Shown here piece by piece: positions 1 to 7,525 of a stretch of DNA of 8,819 nt. Both the position numbers and the translations under genes were made by a program. The first letter of the stretch is position 1, and each line of letters starts with the position of its first letter. The notes beneath the pieces are model-generated. The model was not told the DNA's origin. It searched no databases and saw nothing but the letters and a program-made list of their open reading frames with translations. The stretch is taken from positions 1 to 8,819 of the forward strand of contig CAYLOP010000130.1 of the NCBI GenBank assembly GCA_964385305.1, written 5' to 3'. This stretch comes from CAYLOP01 sp964385305 (GTDB lineage: Bacteria > Chloroflexota > Anaerolineae > Anaerolineales > E44-bin32).

Positions 1-21
1 AGCTCTGATGGAGGTAGGGAT

Positions 22-2517
22 ATGAGCAGAGATTCTGAGAAGGAGGGAAGCTCTGTAGGGCGTACGAAGATCAAGCGCTATAACCCGGCAGAGATTGAGC
101 CACGTTGGCAGGCTCGATGGGAATCTGACGAACTCTATAAAGCGAAAGCCGATTCTGAGCGGCCGAAATTCTACTTCTTGACCATGTTGCCTTACACTTC
201 GGGGAAAATGCACATCGGGCATTGGTATGCCATGACACCCTCCGACGCAAGGGCGCGCTACCTGCGCATGCGTGGTTATAACGTCATGTTCCCCCCTGGT
301 TTTGACGCCTTTGGTTTGCCGGCAGAGAACGCTGCCATCCAAAGAAATATCCATCCCAAAACATGGACCTACGGGAACATTGAGAACATGCGTTGGCAAT
401 TACGCTCGATGGGCGCGATGTGGGATTGGTCGCGTGAGGCGGTCTCGGCAGATCCTGAGTACTACCGCTGGACACAGTGGTTTTTCTTGAAGATGTACCA
501 TCACGATTTGGCTTATCGCAAGATGTCGCCAGTCGATTGGTGCCCGAATTGCAACACAACCCTGGCGCGTGAACAGGTCTGGGGTGAGGATCGCCACTGC
601 GAACGCTGCCACACACCCGTCATCAAGAAAGATCTCGAGCAGTGGTTCTTCCGCATTACCAACTACGCAGAAGAATTGCTCGATTTCTCCAACCTGGATT
701 GGCCGGATCCAGTAAGAATTCTTCAGACCAACTGGATTGGCCGCAGCGAAGGCGCCCGTGTGACTTTTTACACCGAGGACGGTGATCCGATTGAGATTTA
801 CACCACACGTCCTGACACGCTCTGGGGTGCAACTTTCATGGTGCTCGCGCCCGAACACCCCCTTGTGAATAAACTGACCTCACCGGCGCAAAGGGAAGCG
901 GTAGAAGCCTATATCCATCAAGCTCAACGGCAAAGCGATATCGAGCGTGAGGCGATCGATAAGGAAAAGACCGGCGTGTTCACCGGCGGTTATGCCATCA
1001 ACCCAGTCAATGATGAGCGCATTCCAGTGTGGATCGCGGATTATGTGCTCATGACCTATGGTACGGGAGCCATCATGGCTGTGCCCGCTCATGATGAGCG
1101 CGACTTTGAGTTTGCGCGCAAGTTCAACATTGAAGTGCGCCCCGTGATCTTGCCGGCAGGATATGAATCGTTGGATGGAGAAACGATGACGGAAGCCCTG
1201 CCTGAGCACGGCGCTATGATCAATTCCGGCCCATTAACCGGCACGCCAGGGAATCAGGCGTTTGACCGCACGAACGCCTACTTGGAAGAGAAGGGCATCG
1301 GAGCGTACGCGGTCAATTATCGCCTGCACGACTGGCTGATTTCGCGCCAGCGCTACTGGGGAGCCCCAATCCCCATGGTGCACTGCCTGGCATGTGGGAT
1401 TGTGCCCGTGCCTGAGGATCAATTGCCGATCATCTTACCTGACGATGTGGAGTGGCGACCCACGGGCGAAAGCCCGTTGAAGTTTCATCCGACCTGGAAG
1501 AACACGACCTGTCCTCAGTGTGGTGGTCCCGCCGAGCGCGAGATAGACACCATGGACACGTTCATGTGTTCGTCTTGGTACCACCTGCGTTACCTGAGCC
1601 CGGACTACGATCAAGGCCCGTTCGACCCCTATGAGTATGACTACTGGATGCCGGTTGACACCTATACGGGCGGCGTGGAGCACGCCACCATGCACTTGAT
1701 CTATACACGCTACTTCCATAAGGCCTGCCGCGACATGGGTATCACCAAGGGCTATGAGCCTATGCTGCAATTACGCAACCAAGGTCAGATCTTGGGCCCC
1801 GATGGCCAACGCATGAGCAAGTCGCGCGGCAATGTGATCGACCCCGATGAACAAGTGAAGGCATATGGTGCCGATGCTGTACGCGCCTACCTGATGTTTG
1901 GCTACCGCTGGTCGGAAGGCGGCCCCTGGAATCCTGATAACATCCATGGTGTCGTGCGCTGGTTGAATCGCATCTGGACGCTTGTCTTGGAAACAAACGG
2001 AGCGGCACCTAGCAAGGATGACCCATCCGCAACGCGCGCCCTGCAGCGCAAAGTTCACCAGACGCTTCGACAGGTTTCGTACGATCTCGAGCATTTCGAG
2101 TTCAACACGGTGGTCTCTGGGCTGATGGAGTTGAGCAACGAGATCGCGGCAGCTCGCGATGCGGGCATCGCTGGCAGTCCGGCTTTCGACCAATCCATCG
2201 AATACCTGCTGCTGATGATGGCGCCGGTCACACCGCATATCGCCGAGGAGCTATGGGCTCGATGTGGCAAACCTTATTCGATCCATAATCAGCCATGGCC
2301 TGAGTACGACCCCAAGCTCGCTGAGGAGGATGAGATCACCCTGGTGGTTCAGTTGAATGGCAAAGTGCGCGATCGTATCACGGTGCCGGCGAACATCTCC
2401 GAAGAGCAGGCCAAAGCAAAAGCATTGGAGAGTGAGATCGTCCAACGCCATATGGGGGGCAAGGAACCGCGCAAGATCGTCGTGGTCCCGGGTCGTTTGG
2501 TCAATATTGTTGTTTAG
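22..2517 (+). CDS. leuS: Leucyl-tRNA synthetase, class I, complete (831 aa)
   Basis: Cytoplasmic enzyme that attaches leucine to tRNA-Leu using ATP and hydrolyses mischarged tRNA. The class I signature HIGH is at residues 64-67 and the RMSKS loop at 597-601. The inserted CP1 editing domain lies between them: TTRPDT at 261-266 holds the threonine discriminator (T266), and VPAHDERD at 354-361 holds the catalytic Asp (D358), so editing looks intact. Cysteine pairs C174/C177 with C193/C196 resemble a zinc knuckle, and a second set is C455/C458 with C497/C500. The anticodon-binding helical domain follows the KMSKS loop (about 640-760), and the C-terminal tRNA-contacting domain includes LNGKVRD at 778-784. 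Length is normal for the bacterial family (about 800-880). The ATG at 22 is supported by GGAGGT at 10-15, with 6 nt between that motif and the ATG. The first 18 residues are a charged, non-conserved extension. The gene appears monocistronic, with a hairpin after the stop. Identification is secure. Confidence 0.98.
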   Translation: MSRDSEKEGSSVGRTKIKRYNPAEIEPRWQARWESDELYKAKADSERPKFYFLTMLPYTSGKMHIGHWYAMTPSDARARYLRMRGYNVMFPPGFDAFGLPAENAAIQRNIHPKTWTYGNIENMRWQLRSMGAMWDWSREAVSADPEYYRWTQWFFLKMYHHDLAYRKMSPVDWCPNCNTTLAREQVWGEDRHCERCHTPVIKKDLEQWFFRITNYAEELLDFSNLDWPDPVRILQTNWIGRSEGARVTFYTEDGDPIEIYTTRPDTLWGATFMVLAPEHPLVNKLTSPAQREAVEAYIHQAQRQSDIEREAIDKEKTGVFTGGYAINPVNDERIPVWIADYVLMTYGTGAIMAVPAHDERDFEFARKFNIEVRPVILPAGYESLDGETMTEALPEHGAMINSGPLTGTPGNQAFDRTNAYLEEKGIGAYAVNYRLHDWLISRQRYWGAPIPMVHCLACGIVPVPEDQLPIILPDDVEWRPTGESPLKFHPTWKNTTCPQCGGPAEREIDTMDTFMCSSWYHLRYLSPDYDQGPFDPYEYDYWMPVDTYTGGVEHATMHLIYTRYFHKACRDMGITKGYEPMLQLRNQGQILGPDGQRMSKSRGNVIDPDEQVKAYGADAVRAYLMFGYRWSEGGPWNPDNIHGVVRWLNRIWTLVLETNGAAPSKDDPSATRALQRKVHQTLRQVSYDLEHFEFNTVVSGLMELSNEIAAARDAGIAGSPAFDQSIEYLLLMMAPVTPHIAEELWARCGKPYSIHNQPWPEYDPKLAEEDEITLVVQLNGKVRDRITVPANISEEQAKAKALESEIVQRHMGGKEPRKIVVVPGRLVNIVV

Positions 2518-2552
2518 ACTCCTTCAAGTACATCATGTTGAGCCATTTAACA

Positions 2553-2580
2553 GGGGCGGCCACTGGGCCGCTCTTGTCCA
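2553..2580 (+). terminator. GC-rich hairpin after leuS, possible weak terminator
   Basis: GCGGCC (2556-2561) pairs perfectly with GGCCGC (2566-2571) around the loop ACTG. Up to three further pairs, two of them G-T, extend the base outward. The stem is strong, but the following CTCTTGTCC is only partly T-rich, so intrinsic termination would be inefficient. It lies 36 bp after the leuS stop and ahead of the ridA promoter, which fits a transcription boundary. Confidence 0.4.
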
Positions 2581-2611
2581 TTAAAGATGGGCCTCCCTTT
2601 GCGTTGCACCT

Positions 2612-2640
2612 TTGACCCAGAGAGACGGGCGACGTACAAT
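2612..2640 (+). promoter_or_regulatory. Sigma70-type promoter for ridA
   Basis: The -35 hexamer TTGACC (2612-2617) and the -10 hexamer TACAAT (2635-2640) each match consensus at 5 of 6 positions and are separated by 17 bp, the optimal spacing. The expected transcription start is near 2647, leaving a leader of about 25 nt that contains the ridA ribosome binding site. A longer reading of ridA would start at a TTG that is the -35 box itself, which argues against that start. Confidence 0.7.
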
Positions 2641-2671
2641 CAGGCCAAATTCATTCCGAAGGAGGCGTTAT

Positions 2672-3079
2672 ATGCCTATCCACAAGCGTGAAGTTCTCAT
2701 CGCCGATAAAGCGCCAAGGGCGATTGGGCCCTATTCGCTCGGTATCCGTACGCAAGGATTGATCTTCACCTCGGGCACGATCGGTATCGATCCAAACACC
2801 GGCGAATTCGTCCCTGGAGGTGTGGAGGCGGAAACACGCCAGACACTGCAGAACCTCGCCAATATCTTGGAAAGCGGTGGTTCCTCTCTTGACCTTGTTG
2901 TTAAGACGACGGTGTTCATGCACGATCTTAGTGAATTTGCAAAGATGAACACGGTCTATGCCGAGTTCTTCGGCGATGAGCCGCCGGCGCGTTCTACCAT
3001 TCAGGTGGTCGCGCTTCCGAAAGGGGCAGCCGTTGAGATCGAAGCGGTTGCCGTTGTAGCGGCTGCTCAAGCGGACTAA
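2672..3079 (+). CDS. ridA: RidA family enamine/imine deaminase (135 aa)
   Basis: Small cytoplasmic enzyme of the YjgF/YER057c/UK114 (Rid) family. Members hydrolyse reactive 2-aminoacrylate and related enamines/imines released by PLP enzymes such as serine/threonine dehydratase, protecting other PLP enzymes. The fold is a chorismate-mutase-like trimer. Family landmarks are IGPYS near the N-terminus, the TSGTIGID strand, VVKTTVFMHDL, PPARSTIQV and the C-terminal VEIEAVAVV. The active-site arginine equivalent to E. coli R105 is R107, and the glutamate equivalent to E120 is E122, so the protein belongs to the active RidA subgroup. The ATG at 2672 is chosen because GGAGG (2661-2665) lies 6 nt upstream and a promoter lies just before it. 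An in-frame TTG at 2612 would add 20 Arg-rich residues encoded by promoter and leader DNA. It is followed by a terminator, so it is probably transcribed alone. Confidence 0.96.
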   Translation: MPIHKREVLIADKAPRAIGPYSLGIRTQGLIFTSGTIGIDPNTGEFVPGGVEAETRQTLQNLANILESGGSSLDLVVKTTVFMHDLSEFAKMNTVYAEFFGDEPPARSTIQVVALPKGAAVEIEAVAVVAAAQAD

Positions 3080-3090
3080 TGCGAAGGGGA

Positions 3091-3123
3091 GATCCCGCAC
3101 CAACTTCCTGGTGCAGGATTTTC
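3091..3123 (+). terminator. Rho-independent terminator of ridA
   Basis: GCACCA (3097-3102) pairs with TGGTGC (3109-3114) around the six-base loop ACTTCC. After one C-A mismatch, ATCC (3092-3095) pairs with GGAT (3116-3119), giving ten pairs in total. The stem is followed directly by TTTT (3119-3122). It lies 12 bp after the ridA stop and separates ridA from the two-component genes. Confidence 0.75.
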
Positions 3124-3180
3124 CCTGTGTCCGGCGGATCGCACAGAAGGGCGGGGCGTGCCAAAGGGAGATATGCATAG

Positions 3181-3861
3181 ATGGCAGGGGAATGTATTCT
3201 TGTCGTGGATGATGAAGAGAATATTATTGATCTGACACGACTCTATCTTGAGCGGGAAGGCTACCGTGTGGATAGTGCCACCGACGGAGCCCAGGCGTTG
3301 GAAAAGATCCAGAAACTGGAGCCCGCCCTGGTTGTCCTCGATGTCATGTTGCCCGAGGTTGATGGCTTTGAGGTCTGCCGTCAGACGCGTGCAAGCTCGG
3401 ATGTGCCGATCATCATGCTCACCGCGCGCGATGAAGATATCGATAAGATCGTGGGCTTGGAGTTGGGGGCAGATGATTATTTGACCAAACCCTTCAACCC
3501 GAGGGAATTGGTAGCGCGTGTGAAGGCGATCCTGCGCCGTGTTGAGACCCCCTCGCACATGGGGGAACAACCGGTCCATATAGGTGATGTGACGATTGAT
3601 CCCGCTCGACGGGAGGCGGTGGTCGCTGGTGAATCCGTGGAATTGCGGGCGAAGGAATTCGACCTCTTAATGGCTTTCGCGAAGAATCGAGGACTTGTGC
3701 TAAGACGTGATCAATTGCTTAACATTGTGTGGGGCTTCGATTTTATGGGCGAGACACGCACCATCGATGTGCACGTGGCTCATTTACGGAAACACCTCGC
3801 GCGCAGCGCATCCGTGCATATCGAGACGGTGACCGGCGTGGGCTATAAGCTGGTGGGCTGA
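3181..3861 (+). CDS. OmpR/PhoB-type response regulator (226 aa)
   Basis: DNA-binding response regulator of a two-component system. The N-terminal receiver domain (about 4-120) has the acidic pair D10/D11, the phospho-acceptor D54 in VVLDVMLP, the switch threonine T81 in MLTARDE, and the conserved K103 in TKPF. A linker of about 15 residues leads to a C-terminal winged-helix domain (about 130-226) with the family signatures VELRAKEFDLL, TIDVHVAHLRKHL and the ending TGVGYKLVG. All phosphorylation residues are present. The ATG at 3181 is preceded by AAAGGGAG (3163-3170), a somewhat long 10 nt away. An ATG at 3173 is in a different frame. No convincing -35/-10 pair is visible between the ridA terminator and this start. 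The gene lies 7 bp ahead of its kinase, so the two are almost certainly co-transcribed. Its target genes cannot be read from sequence; the downstream protease is one candidate. Confidence 0.96.
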   Translation: MAGECILVVDDEENIIDLTRLYLEREGYRVDSATDGAQALEKIQKLEPALVVLDVMLPEVDGFEVCRQTRASSDVPIIMLTARDEDIDKIVGLELGADDYLTKPFNPRELVARVKAILRRVETPSHMGEQPVHIGDVTIDPARREAVVAGESVELRAKEFDLLMAFAKNRGLVLRRDQLLNIVWGFDFMGETRTIDVHVAHLRKHLARSASVHIETVTGVGYKLVG

Positions 3862-3868
3862 GGAAATC

Positions 3869-5302
3869 GTGTTTCGGTCGCTGCGATCACGCCTTTTTAT
3901 TACCTACTTCATTGTTTCTGGGAGCGCGCTGCTCCTCGTTGCCATTAGTCTCGTTCTGTTCTTGATCCGTAATCCGATTGTGGAGGGTTTGGAATACCGG
4001 CTGTTGAACTTTTGGCTCGACCGCTATGTGAATCAGGAAGCAGCCAGGTTGCTTGAGACACCACCGGCACGCCAGAGTAGCGTTCTAGAACGGATGGATC
4101 AGGTTTCGAGGGCACGTGTGATCTTGCTGGATCCAGATGGTGAAACCTTGGCGGATAGCCGGCCTGACGACCCCCCTCTTCCTGTGACAGTCCAAGGAAA
4201 GCTTATAGCCGGAGATGCGACCGCCCAGGGAAGGTACTTCCTTCCTGGGAGTGGTCAGTGGCTTTACGTCTCTAAATCCCTACCGGAGGGTAACCTCCTG
4301 GTCCTCTCCTCACCACGCCCCGCACTGCGGAGCCTCGGGTTGTTCGGTGATGAGCTGTTGACACCTGTGTTGCAAGCTGGCGCAGCCGCTCTTGTGCTCT
4401 CCGTGATCTTGGCTTGGCTGATGGCGCGTTGGGTAGCAGCGCCGTTGGGGCGGACAGCCCAAGCCGCACGGGCAGTTGCTGCAGGTGATTACAATCAACA
4501 GCTTGAACCGCAAGGGCCAGCGGAGGCGGAGAGCATGGCACTGGCTTTCAACGAAATGGTCGATCGTGTTCAAGCCAGCCAGCAGGCGCAACGCGATTTT
4601 GTCGCCAATGTCTCGCACGAACTGAAAACACCTCTCACCTCCATTCAGGGTTTTGCACAAGCGATTACGGATGGCACAGCGGAGGACATCCAATCGGTGC
4701 ATCATGCTGCTCGTGTTATTTACGAAGAGAGCGATCGTCTTCGCCGGATGGTTGAGGACCTGCTGGATCTCGCTCGCTTCGATGCCGGGCAAGTGATGTT
4801 TGAGCGCCAGCCTGTAGAGTTGGAGGGTCTGGTGGGGGCGGTGGTGGAACGCTTAAGCGTCCGCGCTGCGGAGCGTGCAGTCCGTGTCGAGAATCTGCTC
4901 ACCGATTTTCCCCCCATCATTGGGGATGGGGATCGCCTTGCACAGGTGTTCACCAACCTGGTCGACAACGCCATCAAGCACATGCCTGAGGGCGGCGTGG
5001 TAAAGCTGCATGGCGAGCACAGACATGGCTGGATCACGATTCATGTCGACGATTCTGGATCGGGTATCCCTCCTGAGGAACTATCCCGCATTTTCGAGCG
5101 CTTCTACCAGTTGGACAAAGCACGGGCTGGCGGACCGGGCCGGGGTGTGGGGTTGGGATTGGCAATCTCACGTGAGATCGTACAGGCGCATGGCGGGCGC
5201 CTGGTTGCGCAAAGTGAACCGGGACGCGGGAGCCGCTTCACCGTTCAGCTCCCTGTCGTTCAACCGGATGATCAGACACTCAGCCGTAAATCTACTCCCT
5301 AA
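3869..5302 (+). CDS. Membrane sensor histidine kinase, PhoR/BaeS-like (477 aa)
   Basis: Partner kinase of the preceding regulator. Order of parts: a basic N-terminus, first membrane helix about 10-33, extracytoplasmic sensor loop about 34-163 (with a PAS/Cache-like strand, RARVILLDPDGETLADS, about 81-97), second membrane helix about 164-187, HAMP linker about 187-238, a HisKA dimerisation domain with the phospho-accepting H250 in ANVSHELKTPLTS, and an HATPase_c domain. ATP-lid boxes are present: N363 and N367 in NLVDNAIKH, DDSGSGIPP (394-402), the F-box IFERFYQLD (408-416), and GRGVGLGLA (424-432). It appears catalytically complete. The start is a GTG at 3869 with GAGGA (3860-3864) overlapping the upstream stop codon, which suggests translational coupling. 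No cytoplasmic PAS domain separates HAMP from HisKA. The signal is unknown: the short loop gives no specific ligand motif. Confidence 0.95.
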   Translation: MFRSLRSRLFITYFIVSGSALLLVAISLVLFLIRNPIVEGLEYRLLNFWLDRYVNQEAARLLETPPARQSSVLERMDQVSRARVILLDPDGETLADSRPDDPPLPVTVQGKLIAGDATAQGRYFLPGSGQWLYVSKSLPEGNLLVLSSPRPALRSLGLFGDELLTPVLQAGAAALVLSVILAWLMARWVAAPLGRTAQAARAVAAGDYNQQLEPQGPAEAESMALAFNEMVDRVQASQQAQRDFVANVSHELKTPLTSIQGFAQAITDGTAEDIQSVHHAARVIYEESDRLRRMVEDLLDLARFDAGQVMFERQPVELEGLVGAVVERLSVRAAERAVRVENLLTDFPPIIGDGDRLAQVFTNLVDNAIKHMPEGGVVKLHGEHRHGWITIHVDDSGSGIPPEELSRIFERFYQLDKARAGGPGRGVGLGLAISREIVQAHGGRLVAQSEPGRGSRFTVQLPVVQPDDQTLSRKSTP

Positions 5303-5308
5303 ATCCGA

Positions 5309-5314
5309 TATAAT
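5309..5314 (+). promoter_or_regulatory. Putative -10 element for the metalloprotease gene
   Basis: A perfect TATAAT lies in the 41-bp gap between the kinase stop and the protease start. It would place transcription initiation near 5321, 23 nt before the ATG. The region 16-18 bp upstream (around 5285-5291, GTAAAT) is a poor -35 match and is inside the kinase coding end, so the promoter may need an activator. A second, weaker -10-like hexamer, TATATT, is at 5323-5328. Confidence 0.45.
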
Positions 5315-5343
5315 CCTTTCGGTATATTCTTGGGAGGATGTCC

Positions 5344-7398
5344 ATGGAAACGGATCGAAAGAGCACAGCATGGTGGTTTGTGATTGGGATGGTGTCGACT
5401 ATGCTGTTGTGCATTTGCCTGGGGATGGGTCTCTTGGGAGCCGGCTTGATCACCAAAGCGGTAGGCTGGCTGACTTCCCAGGAGATGAGCGTAGAAACAC
5501 CTTTAGAGATCTCTCCTTCGCCGACAAAATCCCCCAGTTCGACCCCCGAACAAGAAACGCGTATTCCCCTTGGCGAGTCCAAACTCGAATTGGCATATCA
5601 GACCAAAGAGCTGCTGTCGAACACCAACGTGCCGGAAAACGATCCGATTTCTCTCGCCGAACGTTTTCGCGGTCACACGGATATCCCGCGGGTGTTAGCG
5701 GAAAGCGCTGAGCCGATTCCCGTGGGAACCGTGCAATCTTTCTGGGTCAGCAACCTGGACGACAACTCTAATTTTGAGGTTCAAGCTAAACTGGCATACG
5801 CAACCGAGCATGTATATTTTTGGGTTGAGGAGGGCATAGATTACCAAGAAACGGATCTTGAGGCGTTGGTGGAGTTCTTCGATACAGAAGCATATCCGAC
5901 CAACCGGGATTTCTTTGGGCATGAATGGGAACCAGGTGTGGATGGCGATCCGCATCTTTACATTCTCTACGCCGGCAATCTGGGGTATTCTGTTGCCGGC
6001 TACTACTCCCCAGCAGATGAGCTTTCTCCCTTAGCCCACGAATACTCTAACGGTCACGAAATGTTTTACCTCAACTCGGACAATGTTTACCTCTGGGAGG
6101 AGTTTGCCTACGGTGTTCTGGCGCATGAGTTTCAGCACATGATCCACTGGTATTACGATCGCAACGAGGATACCTGGTTAAATGAGGGGATGTCTGAACT
6201 TGCGGCTTTGTTAAACGACTACTATGTAGGTGGATTTGACAATGCCTACCTTTCAGATCCGGATCAGACCTTATCCTTCTGGCCTGGTTCTGGTGAGAGT
6301 GGGAGGCACTACGGACAAGCGTTCCTATTCGTCACATATTTCATGGATCGCTTTGGCGCAGAGGTCACTCGCCGCGTCGTTGAAGATCCAGTCAATGGGT
6401 TGGAATCGATCGATCGCACACTCGCATCCTTGGGGATGGTGGATGATCAGGGCGCGCCATTCCGCGCCGACGATCTCTATGGGGATTGGGCTGCCGCACT
6501 TTGGATTCAAGATTCATCCGTTGACGATGGGCGCTACGATTACGAATCCTATCGCCCAGCACAACCATCCATTGCGGATACGTTTCCTTGCCCTGTGAGT
6601 GCGCAATCACGAGAAGTGAGCCAATACGGCATCGACTACGTCCGCTTCGATTGCGAAGGGGAGCACACGCTTATCTTCGACGGTGAGGAGATTGTCACGG
6701 TCGTACCCGTAGAACCACATTCTGGCCAATCGATGTTCTGGTCGAATCGAGGGGATGAATCCGATATGACGCTCACCCGAACCTTCGACCTGAGCGGTGT
6801 GGAAGGTTCCGCCGAGTTGGATTACTGGGTGTGGTATGACATCGAAGAGGGGTGGGATTATCTCTATCTTTTAGCTTCGCTTGATGATGGGGACACTTGG
6901 CAAATCTTGACGACACCCTCTGGGACCGGTGAGGATACCTCTGGAAATGCTTATGGTTGGGCCTATACGGGTTACAGCGGTGGCGGCGAATTGCCGACTT
7001 GGATCCAGGAGAGCGTTGACCTGTCAGCATTTACTGGCCAGGAAATCCAACTTCGTCTCGAGTACATCACGGACGCAGCGGTGCACGGTGAAGGCCTATT
7101 ATTGGACGATCTTTCAATTGAGGCCATCGGGTACGAAGAGGATTTCGAGGAGAGTGAAGGTGGATGGAAGGCGGAAGGTTTCGTGCGTCTGTACAATCGC
7201 CTGCCGCAAACCTTCCGTGTCATGCTGGTGGAAGAAGGTTTGGAAACCCGCGTGCGTCAGATCTCACTGGACGCCGACAATCACGCAGAAATTTCAATAG
7301 ACCTGAGCGGAGTCTATGGTGAGGCCGTGTTAATTGTGATGGGTACGACACGCCACACTTGGCAATCCGCGCCTTATCAGATTACCGTAGTGCCTTAA
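5344..7398 (+). CDS. Membrane-anchored zinc metalloprotease with InhA-like MAM domain (684 aa)
   Basis: Predicted surface protease. Residues about 10-36 form one hydrophobic segment. Its cysteines (LLCICLG) do not fit a lipobox, so it is read as an uncleaved anchor or signal. A Ser/Thr/Pro linker (about 57-70) leads to the catalytic region. The zinc site is HEFQH at 261-265, with E262 as general base; the likely third ligand is E281 in WLNEGMSE, 16 residues after the second histidine, a gluzincin arrangement. I see a resemblance to the M30 (hyicolysin) type rather than the longer HExxHxxGxxH motif of M6. Residues about 464-596 resemble the MAM-like beta-sandwich of immune inhibitor A proteases (FWSNRGDESD, EEGWDYLYL, LLLDDLSI). 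A final domain of about 80 residues looks like beta-sandwich. The ATG at 5344 is chosen because GGGAGG (5332-5337) is 6 nt upstream; the in-frame ATG at 5338 abuts that site and is too close. The substrate is unknown. Confidence 0.85.
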   Translation: METDRKSTAWWFVIGMVSTMLLCICLGMGLLGAGLITKAVGWLTSQEMSVETPLEISPSPTKSPSSTPEQETRIPLGESKLELAYQTKELLSNTNVPENDPISLAERFRGHTDIPRVLAESAEPIPVGTVQSFWVSNLDDNSNFEVQAKLAYATEHVYFWVEEGIDYQETDLEALVEFFDTEAYPTNRDFFGHEWEPGVDGDPHLYILYAGNLGYSVAGYYSPADELSPLAHEYSNGHEMFYLNSDNVYLWEEFAYGVLAHEFQHMIHWYYDRNEDTWLNEGMSELAALLNDYYVGGFDNAYLSDPDQTLSFWPGSGESGRHYGQAFLFVTYFMDRFGAEVTRRVVEDPVNGLESIDRTLASLGMVDDQGAPFRADDLYGDWAAALWIQDSSVDDGRYDYESYRPAQPSIADTFPCPVSAQSREVSQYGIDYVRFDCEGEHTLIFDGEEIVTVVPVEPHSGQSMFWSNRGDESDMTLTRTFDLSGVEGSAELDYWVWYDIEEGWDYLYLLASLDDGDTWQILTTPSGTGEDTSGNAYGWAYTGYSGGGELPTWIQESVDLSAFTGQEIQLRLEYITDAAVHGEGLLLDDLSIEAIGYEEDFEESEGGWKAEGFVRLYNRLPQTFRVMLVEEGLETRVRQISLDADNHAEISIDLSGVYGEAVLIVMGTTRHTWQSAPYQITVVP

Positions 7399-7525
7399 GA
7401 TAGTGCGAATGTGTGTGGATTTATGTGAATTCATTCATGAGACAGTCGTTTAGAACGTTTTCTCCCGGCAGTTAGGTCTTCGAAAAAAGGTTTTCTAAGT
7501 GTAGATAGAATCTTGCATTCTTTCA

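Noticed and set aside
2673..2682. TATCCACAAG resembling a DnaA box
   Set aside because: It is a single copy inside the ridA coding start, with no further boxes or AT-rich unwinding region nearby.
3173..3180. ATG at 3173, nearer to the Shine-Dalgarno than the regulator start
   Set aside because: It is in a different frame from the response regulator and leads to no recognisable product.
5338..5343. ATG at 5338 as the protease start
   Set aside because: The Shine-Dalgarno GGGAGG ends at 5337, directly against this ATG. The ATG at 5344 gives a normal 6-nt spacing.
5010..5711. A 233-codon open frame across the end of the kinase and start of the protease
   Set aside because: It overlaps two well-supported genes in another frame and its product has no coherent domain; it is a shadow frame.
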